Assembly (NCBI GenBank): GCA_002449575.1
Contig: DJXC01000132.1
Coordinates: 397-13,092, forward strand
Direction of reading: 5' to 3'
DNA length: 12,696 nucleotides
From: Ruminococcus sp. UBA7014
GTDB taxonomy: Bacteria; Bacillota; Clostridia; Oscillospirales; Ruminococcaceae
The notes beneath the pieces are model-generated. The model saw only the letters and a program-made list of their open reading frames with translations. It was not told the DNA's origin and made no database searches. The position numbers were made by a program, and so were the translations under genes. The stretch's first letter is position 1, and each line of letters begins with the position of its first letter. Below, piece by piece: positions 6,267 to 12,696 of the stretch.

Positions 6267-7057
6267 TTAGAAAAATTACTAAAGACTGCGATTTGAATAC
6301 TTATCTGCTCCGCAAGACATGGCGTGGCAGAAAAATGTATTCCTATTATAAAGCCTATGGCATTGATTATCCTTTCTGTCAGTTCTATACTGTCGGTGAA
6401 GATGGTGTCATGCTGCAATTCAACAGTACTGTACTGATTGTCAGTGCAGAAGAATCTGAAACCGAAAATCTGGCGGCTTTCCTGAATATGCATAAACCAT
6501 TCAGAATTGAATGCAATGAACCTGTCAGAGAAAAATTATCCTGGCTGCTGCCGGATTACCAGTCTCTGCACCGGACAACTTTTGAACTTCAGCCGGATGC
6601 CGAAAATGCGGACTTTGAAGAAGAGGCTGTCGAATTCAACCCTTCTCTGGAAGATGTGTATCAGATACTTCATGCCGGATTCCCGAATCTGGAAGACTAT
6701 TCTCTTTGGCTGACAGACACTTCCCACAGATGCCGTCATGGTGTCAGCCATGTACTGAACTACAAAAACAGTACTACTGCCACTATCATGTTTGATATTG
6801 ACAATCATGTACTTGTCGGACAGGTGGCAACTCTTCCCGAAGCCAGAGGTCTGGGACATGCAAGAATGTTTCTCCGCTGGCTTGCCGGATTCCTCGCACA
6901 GTTCGACAAAAAAGCCGTTCTGTATGCACTGGATATCCGTGAAAGCTTTTACCGTGAAATCGGCTTTAAAGTCGTAGATACAGAATATGTACTGGAATAT
7001 ACACCAGATGCACAGGACAGCATCATGAAAGGACTGCTTGACAATGGCAATACATGA
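6263..7057 (+). CDS. GNAT-family N-acetyltransferase
   Basis: Protein of 264 residues. The GNAT core is in the C-terminal half: a strand with VGQVATLPEARGLGHARMFLRWL, where Arg195-Gly-Leu-Gly-His-Ala200 fits the acetyl-CoA pyrophosphate-binding pattern R/Q-x-x-G-x-G/A, and a later FYREIGFKVVDTEY that matches the usual end motif FYEKxGF. The first 120 residues are not a standard GNAT core and may be a second, degenerate acetyltransferase-like or substrate-binding domain; this layout resembles two-lobed FR47-type proteins. The acceptor is unknown. It starts within the stop of the second M42 gene and overlaps the PLP-lyase gene by 14 bases, so it is translated as part of the murD operon. A role on peptide or amino-acid amines is plausible from context but not shown. 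Confidence 0.88.
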   Translation: MIRKITKDCDLNTYLLRKTWRGRKMYSYYKAYGIDYPFCQFYTVGEDGVMLQFNSTVLIVSAEESETENLAAFLNMHKPFRIECNEPVREKLSWLLPDYQSLHRTTFELQPDAENADFEEEAVEFNPSLEDVYQILHAGFPNLEDYSLWLTDTSHRCRHGVSHVLNYKNSTTATIMFDIDNHVLVGQVATLPEARGLGHARMFLRWLAGFLAQFDKKAVLYALDIRESFYREIGFKVVDTEYVLEYTPDAQDSIMKGLLDNGNT

Positions 7058-8318
7058 TTTTTTTGAAATTGACCCTCGTCTGGAAGCTCTTGCTGAACAG
7101 GCAGAACAAAACTGTGCTGCCTGTTTTGCAAAAATTGACCGCACGGCAAGACATAATGCCGCAAAAGTGCTGAAAGCTTTTGCAGACAATAAAGTCAGTG
7201 AAGCCTGTTTCGGTGCAAGTACCGGCTATGGCTATGGCGATTTCGGACGTGACATTCTGGATAAAGTCTGGGCGCAGGTACTCGGTACAGAAGATGCACT
7301 TGTCCGTCATAACTTTGTATCCGGCACACATGCGCTCACAGTTGCTTTATTTGGCTTGCTGCGACCAGATGACGAAATTGTATTCGTTACTGGAACGCCT
7401 TATGATACCCTTCACGAAGTTATCGGCATTACTGGAACACCCGGAAACGGTTCACTCAAAGATTTCGGTGTAAAATATAAAATCATTGCTCTGACTCCTG
7501 ACGGCAAGCCTGATTTAAAAGCCGTTTCTGAAAATATCAAAGGCGCAAAAATCGCTTATATTCAGCGTTCACGGGGCTATGATTTAAGAACTGCCTTTAC
7601 TGTCTCCGAACTGAAAGCACTTTGTGAAACTATCCGGAAAGCCAATCCGGAAGCTGTCATCATGACAGATAACTGCTATGGAGAATTTGTCGAAGAAACC
7701 GAACCGCCTGCCATCGGGGCTGATATTATCATCGGCTCGATGATTAAAAATGCCGGGGGTGGCATTGCCAGAACAGGAGGCTATATCGCCGGAAAGTCGA
7801 ATCTTGTAGAACTCTGTGCCTATCGCCTGACCTGTGTCGGACTTGGAAAAGAAGTCGGCTGTACACTTGGCATGAACCGTGAATTATTCCAGGGCTTATA
7901 TCTTGCTCCTGATATTGTCGCCAATGCGCTGAAAACAGCATCTTTTGCCGCAGAATTATTCACCATGCTCGGCTTCCGCTGTACTCCCGGCACAAATGAA
8001 CCGAAAGGCGATATTGTTACAGCTATAGAACTCCGCACACCGGAAAACCTGATTGCTTTCTGTCAGGGTATCCAGAAAGGTTCTCCTGTCGATGCCTATG
8101 TCACGCCTGAACCGTGGGACATGCCCGGTTATGAAAATCAGGTTATCATGGCAGCAGGCGCATTCACAAACGGCGCATCTATTGAACTTTCTGCTGACGG
8201 ACCGCTTCGCCCGCCGTATGCCGCATGGCTTCAGGGCGGACTAAGCTGGAACAGCGGCAGAATCAGTATTCTGCTTGCTGCACAGGAACTGCTGCACAGA
8301 CATCTGATTCAGTTGTAA
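7044..8318 (+). CDS. YnbB-type PLP-dependent lyase (methionine gamma-lyase / 'aluminium resistance' family)
   Basis: Protein of 424 residues, the normal length for this family (PF06838, often annotated as methionine gamma-lyase family or aluminium resistance protein; YnbB in Bacillus). Diagnostic segments are present in order: VSEACFGASTGYGYGDFGRD near the N-terminus, DALVRHNFVSGTHALTVALFGLLRPDDE, GTPYDTLHEVIG, IQRSRGYDLR, MTDNCYGEF with the cofactor-binding Asp, and GSMIKNAGGGIARTGGYI, in which Lys235 should form the Schiff base with PLP. The family is related to cystathionine beta/gamma lyases; its physiological substrate is not established. ATG 7044 is chosen over a TTG two codons earlier because the AAAGGA at 7028-7033 is better spaced from it. 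It is the last gene of the murD operon, and no clear terminator hairpin follows. Confidence 0.93.
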   Translation: MAIHDFFEIDPRLEALAEQAEQNCAACFAKIDRTARHNAAKVLKAFADNKVSEACFGASTGYGYGDFGRDILDKVWAQVLGTEDALVRHNFVSGTHALTVALFGLLRPDDEIVFVTGTPYDTLHEVIGITGTPGNGSLKDFGVKYKIIALTPDGKPDLKAVSENIKGAKIAYIQRSRGYDLRTAFTVSELKALCETIRKANPEAVIMTDNCYGEFVEETEPPAIGADIIIGSMIKNAGGGIARTGGYIAGKSNLVELCAYRLTCVGLGKEVGCTLGMNRELFQGLYLAPDIVANALKTASFAAELFTMLGFRCTPGTNEPKGDIVTAIELRTPENLIAFCQGIQKGSPVDAYVTPEPWDMPGYENQVIMAAGAFTNGASIELSADGPLRPPYAAWLQGGLSWNSGRISILLAAQELLHRHLIQL

Positions 8319-8395
8319 AAATTGCTGAAAAATAAAAGAATGTTACAAAACAAATACAATTCTGAAAATAAATGATTGACAACTTCGGAAAAAAG
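8319..8395. other. AT-rich spacer without a gene, carrying TTGACAAC direct repeats
   Basis: No coding potential or strong hairpin is seen here. Two exact TTGACAAC copies (8376-8383 and 8396-8403) are spaced 20 bases apart, about two helical turns; the second is the -35 region of the downstream promoter. CAACTT (8380-8385) and AAGTTG (8393-8398) also form a short inverted repeat across the gap. A stretch at 8360-8377 resembles the left half of the inverted repeat at 2746-2773. Confidence 0.45.
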
Positions 8396-8424
8396 TTGAC
8401 AACAACTCAAAAATATGATATCAT
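8396..8424 (+). promoter_or_regulatory. Predicted sigma-A promoter of the PASTA pseudokinase gene
   Basis: A perfect TTGACA (8396-8401), a 17-base spacer and TATCAT (8419-8424). The -10 box lies inside the 12-bp palindrome TATGATATCATA (8414-8425), which could add an operator. Predicted transcription start is near 8431, giving a leader of about 38 bases. Confidence 0.8.
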
Positions 8425-8455
8425 AATAAGTGAAGCTAAAAATTCAAATCAGGAA

Positions 8456-8462
8456 AGGGGGA
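8456..8462 (+). promoter_or_regulatory. Ribosome binding site for the pseudokinase gene
   Basis: AGGGGGA lies 6 bases before ATG 8469. An in-frame GTG at 8430 coincides with the predicted transcription start and lacks a ribosome site, so 8469 is the start. Confidence 0.8.
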
Positions 8463-8468
8463 TTCCGA

Positions 8469-10418
8469 ATGGATGAAAAAATCCGCTGCTACAACTGTAT
8501 GGAAATGAAACCGGCAAGATTCAGAATCTGCCCTTACTGCGGCTATCCGGATGATACACCCTATGACCCCAATTATGCACCTCCCGGCACAGAACTGAAT
8601 GACCGCTACACCATTGGTGTGAAAATCGGACACAACAGCGAAGGTGCAAACTATATTGGCTATAATTCCTCTATTGGCTGCAAAGTGCTGATTCGTGAAT
8701 ATATGCCTGTCGGACTGTGCCGCCGTGTCAGAGGTCGTGCAACAATCAGCGTACTTCCGGAACGTGTCGTGCAGTATAAAGCACTTATGGCAGAGTTTAG
8801 CGACCTGAATAAAAGCCTTGCACAAATGCGAAATTTACAGCATATCATTCCGACACTAGATATGTTTACCGCAAATAATACAACCTATGTTGTTTATGAA
8901 TATCTTGAAGGTATCAAACTGGTAGAATATCTGAAAGACCATGCCGGGGAACTGACATGGCATCAGGTTTCTTCCATGTTCCCGACATTTTTCACCACAC
9001 TGAGCCTGATGCATAACAGTCATGTCATTCACCGGGCAATCAGTCCGGATACAATTTATGTTACGCCGAAAAACGAACTGCGTCTGTGTGGGTTCAGTAT
9101 TTATGATGTACGCACAATGCATCTGGAACTGCCTTCGGAACTCTTTCAGGGCTATGCTGCACCGGAACAATATACTCCTGGTGCAAAACAGGGAACTTTT
9201 ACAGATGTTTACGGTATCTGCGCCGTATTGTACCGGCTGCTGACAGGCTGTCAGCCCGTGGATGCACCAAGCCGCCTTCAGCAAGACAATCTCAGCGCAC
9301 CTTATGAACTGAATCAAAATATTCCTAAAAATGTTTCTGAAGCGATTGTCAAGGGACTGTGTCTGGATTCTGAAAAACGTACCCAGACGATTACCGAACT
9401 GGTAACACAACTGTTTGAGCAGACCGAAGAACCTGCCGAACCTAAGCCGATTCCGCCAGAACCTTCCCGCCGGAAAAAAAATGAAAATAAGAAAAAACAG
9501 CAGGAAGAGGATGATATTGATTATGCTGTTCCCGGTCAGGAAAGCACGACAGAACCTCTCCGCACACCGCTGATTATTGCGGTCATGACTATCTGCATTC
9601 TGCTGGTAATCGCTATCATTATGATTAGCATTATGAACCAGAAAGGAACATCTTCCCTGAATTCACAGACAGAAACCACAACTGTCCCGACAGAAATCGT
9701 GACGGAAAATAATATTGTCACAGAATCTTCTGCCGAAGCTTCTGTGCCTACCGAAGTACAGGGAGACAGTCAGATGCCTTCTCTTGTCGGCATGAGCTAT
9801 GAACTCAAGAAAGAACAGCTCGAAACAGACGGCTGGTTATATCTTGAGCCTATCTACGCTTTCAGTGATAATTATAAAGCTGGCATTATTGTCGAACAGG
9901 AAATTCCAGCCGGAGAAACTTTTAACAGCGGCTCGACTGTAAAAGTAGTTGTCAGCAAAGGACCTTCTTCGATTCAGCTTCCAGATTACACAGGCAAAAC
10001 CCTGAAAGACTATGAAGCTGAACTTGAGGCACTTGGACTGACAAACTATACCACCGAAGCAATTGTCAATTACAGCTTTGAAACTGGCTATGTTGTAGAA
10101 CTTAACAAGGAAGCCGGTGACATCTTTGACCTGACTGGTGAGGAAACCCTGAAAATCTTCTATGCAAGCAATCCGGAAACTACACCTGTTATGACAGAAC
10201 CAGAACAGACAACAACAATTCCGGAAACTGCTGCACCTGAGACTGAAACAGAAGAATTAGATGATTCTGGTGTGACTCTGGAGACTGCACCTTCCATTGC
10301 TCCCGTCACAGAAGGAGAATATCCCCAGGAAGCTCCGGAAACAGCACCAACTCTGACTCCGGAAACTTCTTCACCAGATTATGAAACTGCACCTCCAGTT
10401 CCGGAAGATTTTGATTAA
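8469..10418 (+). CDS. Zinc-ribbon / Ser-Thr pseudokinase / transmembrane / PASTA-repeat protein
   Basis: Protein of 649 residues. Order: a zinc ribbon (Cys7-x2-Cys10, Cys21-x2-Cys24), a kinase fold (about 44-295), a charged Lys/Glu/Gln linker, one transmembrane helix (about 368-389), a Thr/Ser/Glu-rich stretch, two PASTA domains (about 436-499 and 500-568) and a Thr/Pro/Glu-rich extracellular tail. The kinase fold keeps late structural motifs (GYAAPEQY at 227-234, the F-helix Asp245 in TDVYGICAVLYRLLTG) but has lost catalysis signatures: the VAIK lysine is Arg76 (VLIRE), the HRD aspartate is Ala190 (HRAIS), and DFG reads Gly-Phe-Ser at 208-210. The Gly-rich loop reads IGHNSEGAN. It is therefore most likely a pseudokinase. 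PASTA domains in PknB/StkP/PrkC bind peptidoglycan or muropeptides outside the cell, so this protein probably reports wall state to an intracellular partner. It has its own promoter and terminator. Confidence 0.92.
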   Translation: MDEKIRCYNCMEMKPARFRICPYCGYPDDTPYDPNYAPPGTELNDRYTIGVKIGHNSEGANYIGYNSSIGCKVLIREYMPVGLCRRVRGRATISVLPERVVQYKALMAEFSDLNKSLAQMRNLQHIIPTLDMFTANNTTYVVYEYLEGIKLVEYLKDHAGELTWHQVSSMFPTFFTTLSLMHNSHVIHRAISPDTIYVTPKNELRLCGFSIYDVRTMHLELPSELFQGYAAPEQYTPGAKQGTFTDVYGICAVLYRLLTGCQPVDAPSRLQQDNLSAPYELNQNIPKNVSEAIVKGLCLDSEKRTQTITELVTQLFEQTEEPAEPKPIPPEPSRRKKNENKKKQQEEDDIDYAVPGQESTTEPLRTPLIIAVMTICILLVIAIIMISIMNQKGTSSLNSQTETTTVPTEIVTENNIVTESSAEASVPTEVQGDSQMPSLVGMSYELKKEQLETDGWLYLEPIYAFSDNYKAGIIVEQEIPAGETFNSGSTVKVVVSKGPSSIQLPDYTGKTLKDYEAELEALGLTNYTTEAIVNYSFETGYVVELNKEAGDIFDLTGEETLKIFYASNPETTPVMTEPEQTTTIPETAAPETETEELDDSGVTLETAPSIAPVTEGEYPQEAPETAPTLTPETSSPDYETAPPVPEDFD

Positions 10419-10430
10419 TCCCAAAAAATA

Positions 10431-10460
10431 TAATCCTCTGAATCTGATTTCAGAGGATTA
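10431..10460. terminator. Bidirectional terminator between convergent genes
   Basis: A 12-bp perfect stem (TAATCCTCTGAA at 10431-10442, TTCAGAGGATTA at 10449-10460) with a TCTGAT loop. It is followed by TTTTGTT on the plus strand and preceded by an A-run on the left, giving a U-run for the minus-strand transcript as well. It serves the pseudokinase gene and the convergent membrane-protein gene. Confidence 0.92.
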
Positions 10461-10465
10461 TTTTG

Positions 10466-12190
10466 TTAAAAAATATTTTTTTCAAATACCCAGACTTCAT
10501 AGTTTTTAAAAGTAAATTCTGCGTGAGGACGTTCCAGTGTTCCCCAATTTATTTCACGGAGTGATTCCGCTTCTTTATTGGTCAGCAACAGAAAATAAGT
10601 GCTTTGTCCGGGTTGTTCTTTAAACCAGCGTTCACTGACCTGATATTTTCTGAACCATACGCCGTTATCAATTGCCACGCCCCGGCTTTTCACTTTAGAA
10701 TCTGAAATAATTGTCAGCGCATTGGCATTCCAGAAAGAAGCATATCCATAATTCAGATTTCTTCTTTCCATTTCTGCGGCGACTTCATAGAGTCCGTTTT
10801 TGGAAGTATTATCTTTTGGCATAGCCGCAATTGTCTTTGCATGAATTCCGCTGACGAACATCATGCACACCAACAGCAGGACAGAAATTCTTTGCCATTC
10901 TGTCTGTGAGAAAGCCCAGCGGAGAAATGCAAGTGAAACAACCACTGACATCGCCACAATCGGAGAAAGTCGCCAGTTGGCTACGGAAAGTTTTCCCATA
11001 ATATAGCCCATCATGATAAGCAATGTCATGAACCAGTATGTCAGGAGCAGGATTTTCAATTTTGCATCCTGCATCTGTTTCCAGAAAAACAAGGCAATGA
11101 CCGGCAACAGCAGCATAAAAATGCCTGTAATAATCATCATAAGTGCCTGCACACTTTTCCCGCTCATCAAAGGTTCATTATCCGCAATTTCCACACCAAG
11201 CAAAGAAAGCCATGCAATGGGAAATTTATGAAAATTGTCAAGCCACTTGTCCATTTTGGAATATTGTGAATAAGAATCCGCATAATTAGCCGTAATATCT
11301 CCGGCAAGATATTTTGTCAGGAAATATCCGGCAACCGTACCGATGAGCATAATCAGCAGAACAATCAGTGCATACAGATTCCGCTTAGAAAGAAGATTAG
11401 TATTTTTATCAAGCCAGCGTTCACAGAAAACTGCACCTATGACAGGAAGCGAAAAAATTGTGATGGCACTGATTTGGTCAGTTCCTGTCAGCAAGAACCA
11501 GATAAAAATGACAATACAGCACAAAATCAGTTGCAGCCGGTTTTCTTTTTTCTTTTTTGGGCTGACAAGCGTTTCTGCCTGTTCTGCAAGCTGCATCTGC
11601 CGGAATATCATTGAAAGTCCGGTAAAGATAAAAAGTACACCCAGACTGTAATAAATTGTATGTCCCCAGAAGATTTCCCGCAGTTTTACACTTCCGGAAC
11701 ATATCATCAGAACAGAAGTAACTGTCAGAGAAATCCAGCCAATATTCCAGCCCATCCGCCGGAGCATGAGTATCAGCGTTCCGGAAAACAACAGGAAAAA
11801 GATAAGCATACCAAGCACATGTGTTGTCATAGTGACTCCAGTAAACGGCATGAGAGCCTGCATAATCAGGCTTGTACCGAACGGCAGAAGACAGGCATAC
11901 CCAAAATCAGGGTCAAAGATTTTACCAGATTCATAAGAAGCTTCTGCCCACATAATGGTATCTGCTGTATCAGAATGAAAATATCCTCTTGATGGGAACA
12001 GGATATAATACCCGACCAGCACCACAGCCAAGAGCAGAAGCAAAACACTTCCGCCCTTTCTGTACAGCTCCAGAATTTTTTTTATCTTCTGTCTTTTGTC
12101 AGGAATTTCTTCCTGTATTTCAGTTACATCTTCTGGCGATAATGTTTCAGAATTTTCTTCCTGTATTTCAGTTATCTCTTCTGGTGTCAT
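10466..12190 (-). CDS. Multi-pass membrane protein, GT-C glycosyltransferase-like
   Basis: Protein of 574 residues. A charged cytoplasmic N-terminus (1-45) holds an imperfect repeat of PEEITEIQEE (3-12) and PEDVTEIQEE (19-28). About eleven hydrophobic segments follow, the first at about 46-66, and a soluble C-terminal domain of about 120 residues ends the protein. Just after the first helix the sequence reads FHSDTADTIMWAEA, an acidic pair in the first outer loop as is usual for GT-C enzymes, which transfer sugars from polyprenyl-phosphate donors on the outer face of the membrane. I cannot assign a named GT family; a non-catalytic polysaccharide membrane protein is also possible. The start is supported by AAGGAG 5 bases upstream and by ATGA overlap with the upstream mutase-like gene. 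That coupling suggests a role in making or decorating a surface glycan. Confidence 0.8.
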   Translation of the reverse strand: MTPEEITEIQEENSETLSPEDVTEIQEEIPDKRQKIKKILELYRKGGSVLLLLLAVVLVGYYILFPSRGYFHSDTADTIMWAEASYESGKIFDPDFGYACLLPFGTSLIMQALMPFTGVTMTTHVLGMLIFFLLFSGTLILMLRRMGWNIGWISLTVTSVLMICSGSVKLREIFWGHTIYYSLGVLFIFTGLSMIFRQMQLAEQAETLVSPKKKKENRLQLILCCIVIFIWFLLTGTDQISAITIFSLPVIGAVFCERWLDKNTNLLSKRNLYALIVLLIMLIGTVAGYFLTKYLAGDITANYADSYSQYSKMDKWLDNFHKFPIAWLSLLGVEIADNEPLMSGKSVQALMMIITGIFMLLLPVIALFFWKQMQDAKLKILLLTYWFMTLLIMMGYIMGKLSVANWRLSPIVAMSVVVSLAFLRWAFSQTEWQRISVLLLVCMMFVSGIHAKTIAAMPKDNTSKNGLYEVAAEMERRNLNYGYASFWNANALTIISDSKVKSRGVAIDNGVWFRKYQVSERWFKEQPGQSTYFLLLTNKEAESLREINWGTLERPHAEFTFKNYEVWVFEKNIF

Positions 12191-12696
12191 TCATTCTCCT
12201 TATTGGTTTCATGATAAACCTGTTCAGTATTGACATTCCAGATATTTTCTTTATCTGTGTTTCCGGAAAGAATATTTCTGACTGTTTCAAAAGAAGTCAG
12301 CATAGAATGGTCCATATTATTATATCTGTGCTGACCGTTTCTGCCGACACAGTAGAGATTTTCAAACTTACTGAGATAAGCGATTAAATCGTCCATATTT
12401 TCATAAGTATCAAAATATGCCGGATAGGCTTTCTTGACACGTTCTCTGTGATAATCGAGGACTTCTGTATTTTGTGCCAGTACTCCCATCTGACGGAGTT
12501 CGCCGACAGCGAAGTCACGGCTTTCCTCATCTGTCAGCTGCCAGAAGCGGCTGCCTTCTGTACAGAAGTATTCAAGACCAATCCAGACTTGCTGTGCCGG
12601 GTTCTGTACCATATAGGGTGACCAGTTATTGAAAATCTGGATTCTGCCGAGTCGCACACCGGTATCCTGCACATAAATCCAGCAGTCCGGAACGAT
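12187..12696 (-). CDS. UDP-galactopyranose mutase-like NAD(P)/FAD-dependent protein, C-terminal part (5' end outside window)
   Basis: About 169 codons are visible; the frame is open through the right window edge (reading IVPDCWIYVQDTG before the first possible internal start, a GTG at 12672), so the gene is cut by the window and not short. The visible part resembles the C-terminal half of UDP-galactopyranose mutase / protoporphyrinogen-oxidase-like flavoproteins: GRIQIFNNWSPYMV, a WIGLEYFCTEG strand and, nearer the end, VGRNGQHRYNNMDHSML, which corresponds to the GRxxxYxYxNMD FAD-contact segment of UGM enzymes. Family members use reduced FAD to rearrange or oxidise sugar nucleotides, or act on other hydrophobic substrates. 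The exact reaction here is unknown because the dinucleotide-binding N-terminus is missing. Its stop codon shares ATGA with the downstream membrane GT-like gene, and together they look like part of a cell-surface polysaccharide operon. Confidence 0.85.
   Translation of the reverse strand: MVPDCWIYVQDTGVRLGRIQIFNNWSPYMVQNPAQQVWIGLEYFCTEGSRFWQLTDEESRDFAVGELRQMGVLAQNTEVLDYHRERVKKAYPAYFDTYENMDDLIAYLSKFENLYCVGRNGQHRYNNMDHSMLTSFETVRNILSGNTDKENIWNVNTEQVYHETNKENE

Noticed and set aside
6536..7189. 217-codon minus-strand frame opposite the GNAT and lyase genes
   Set aside because: It is antisense to two conserved coding regions, crosses their junction, and has no ribosome site or family resemblance.
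8856..9410. 184-codon minus-strand frame opposite the pseudokinase domain
   Set aside because: The opposite strand encodes an unmistakable kinase fold; this is a shadow of its codon pattern.
8469..10418. Calling this gene an active PrkC/PknB Ser/Thr kinase
   Set aside because: The PASTA architecture fits, but the ATP-binding Lys, catalytic Asp and DFG Asp are all replaced.
12187..12672. A complete short gene starting at the GTG at 12672
   Set aside because: The frame continues with conserved-looking residues to the window edge, and the visible part lacks the FAD-binding N-terminus, so it is a truncated view of a longer gene.

Overview
The window reads as chromosomal DNA from a low-to-moderate GC Firmicute. 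The gene content and protein style (many Tyr/Glu/Lys residues, strong AGGAGG ribosome sites, coupled genes overlapping by 4 bases, a zinc-ribbon/PASTA kinase-like protein) fit the Ruminococcus/Oscillospiraceae group. That placement is an inference from style; no rRNA or other taxonomic marker is present. I see no tRNA, insertion sequence, phage gene or CRISPR array. Coding density is high and almost every base is assigned to a gene or a short regulatory spacer.

Layout. (A) 1-1845, plus strand: the C-terminal end of a CobW/COG0523 metal-chaperone GTPase with a His-rich stretch, a second GTPase-like protein fused to a DUF1980/YcgQ-like Cys-Cys domain, and a small Cys-motif protein. This looks like a metal (probably zinc) handling cluster that begins upstream of the window. 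It ends at a strong bidirectional hairpin. (B) 1894-2668, minus strand: a DtxR/MntR-like winged-helix regulator followed by an MIF/phenylpyruvate-tautomerase family protein. (C) 2669-2830: a divergent promoter region with a 28-bp inverted repeat over the rightward -35 box. (D) 2831-8318, plus strand: a tightly coupled five-gene operon, murD - M42 peptidase - M42 peptidase - GNAT acetyltransferase - YnbB-type PLP lyase, in which every junction overlaps by 4 to 14 bases. (E) 8319-10418, plus strand: a separately promoted membrane protein with a zinc ribbon, a kinase fold that has lost all three classic catalytic residues, one transmembrane helix, two PASTA domains and a Thr/Pro/Glu-rich tail. 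(F) 10466-12696, minus strand: a large GT-C-like membrane protein coupled to the C-terminal part of a UDP-galactopyranose-mutase-like flavoprotein, probably a surface polysaccharide locus continuing to the right of the window.

How they fit together: regions D, E and F all point to the cell envelope (peptidoglycan precursor synthesis, sensing of muropeptide or peptidoglycan by PASTA domains, surface glycan assembly). Regions A and B point to metal or stress physiology. The items most worth a second look are the PASTA pseudokinase, the GTPase-DUF1980 fusion with degenerate GTPase motifs, and the DtxR-like regulator that appears to lack metal ligands and sits beside a clear inverted-repeat operator candidate.
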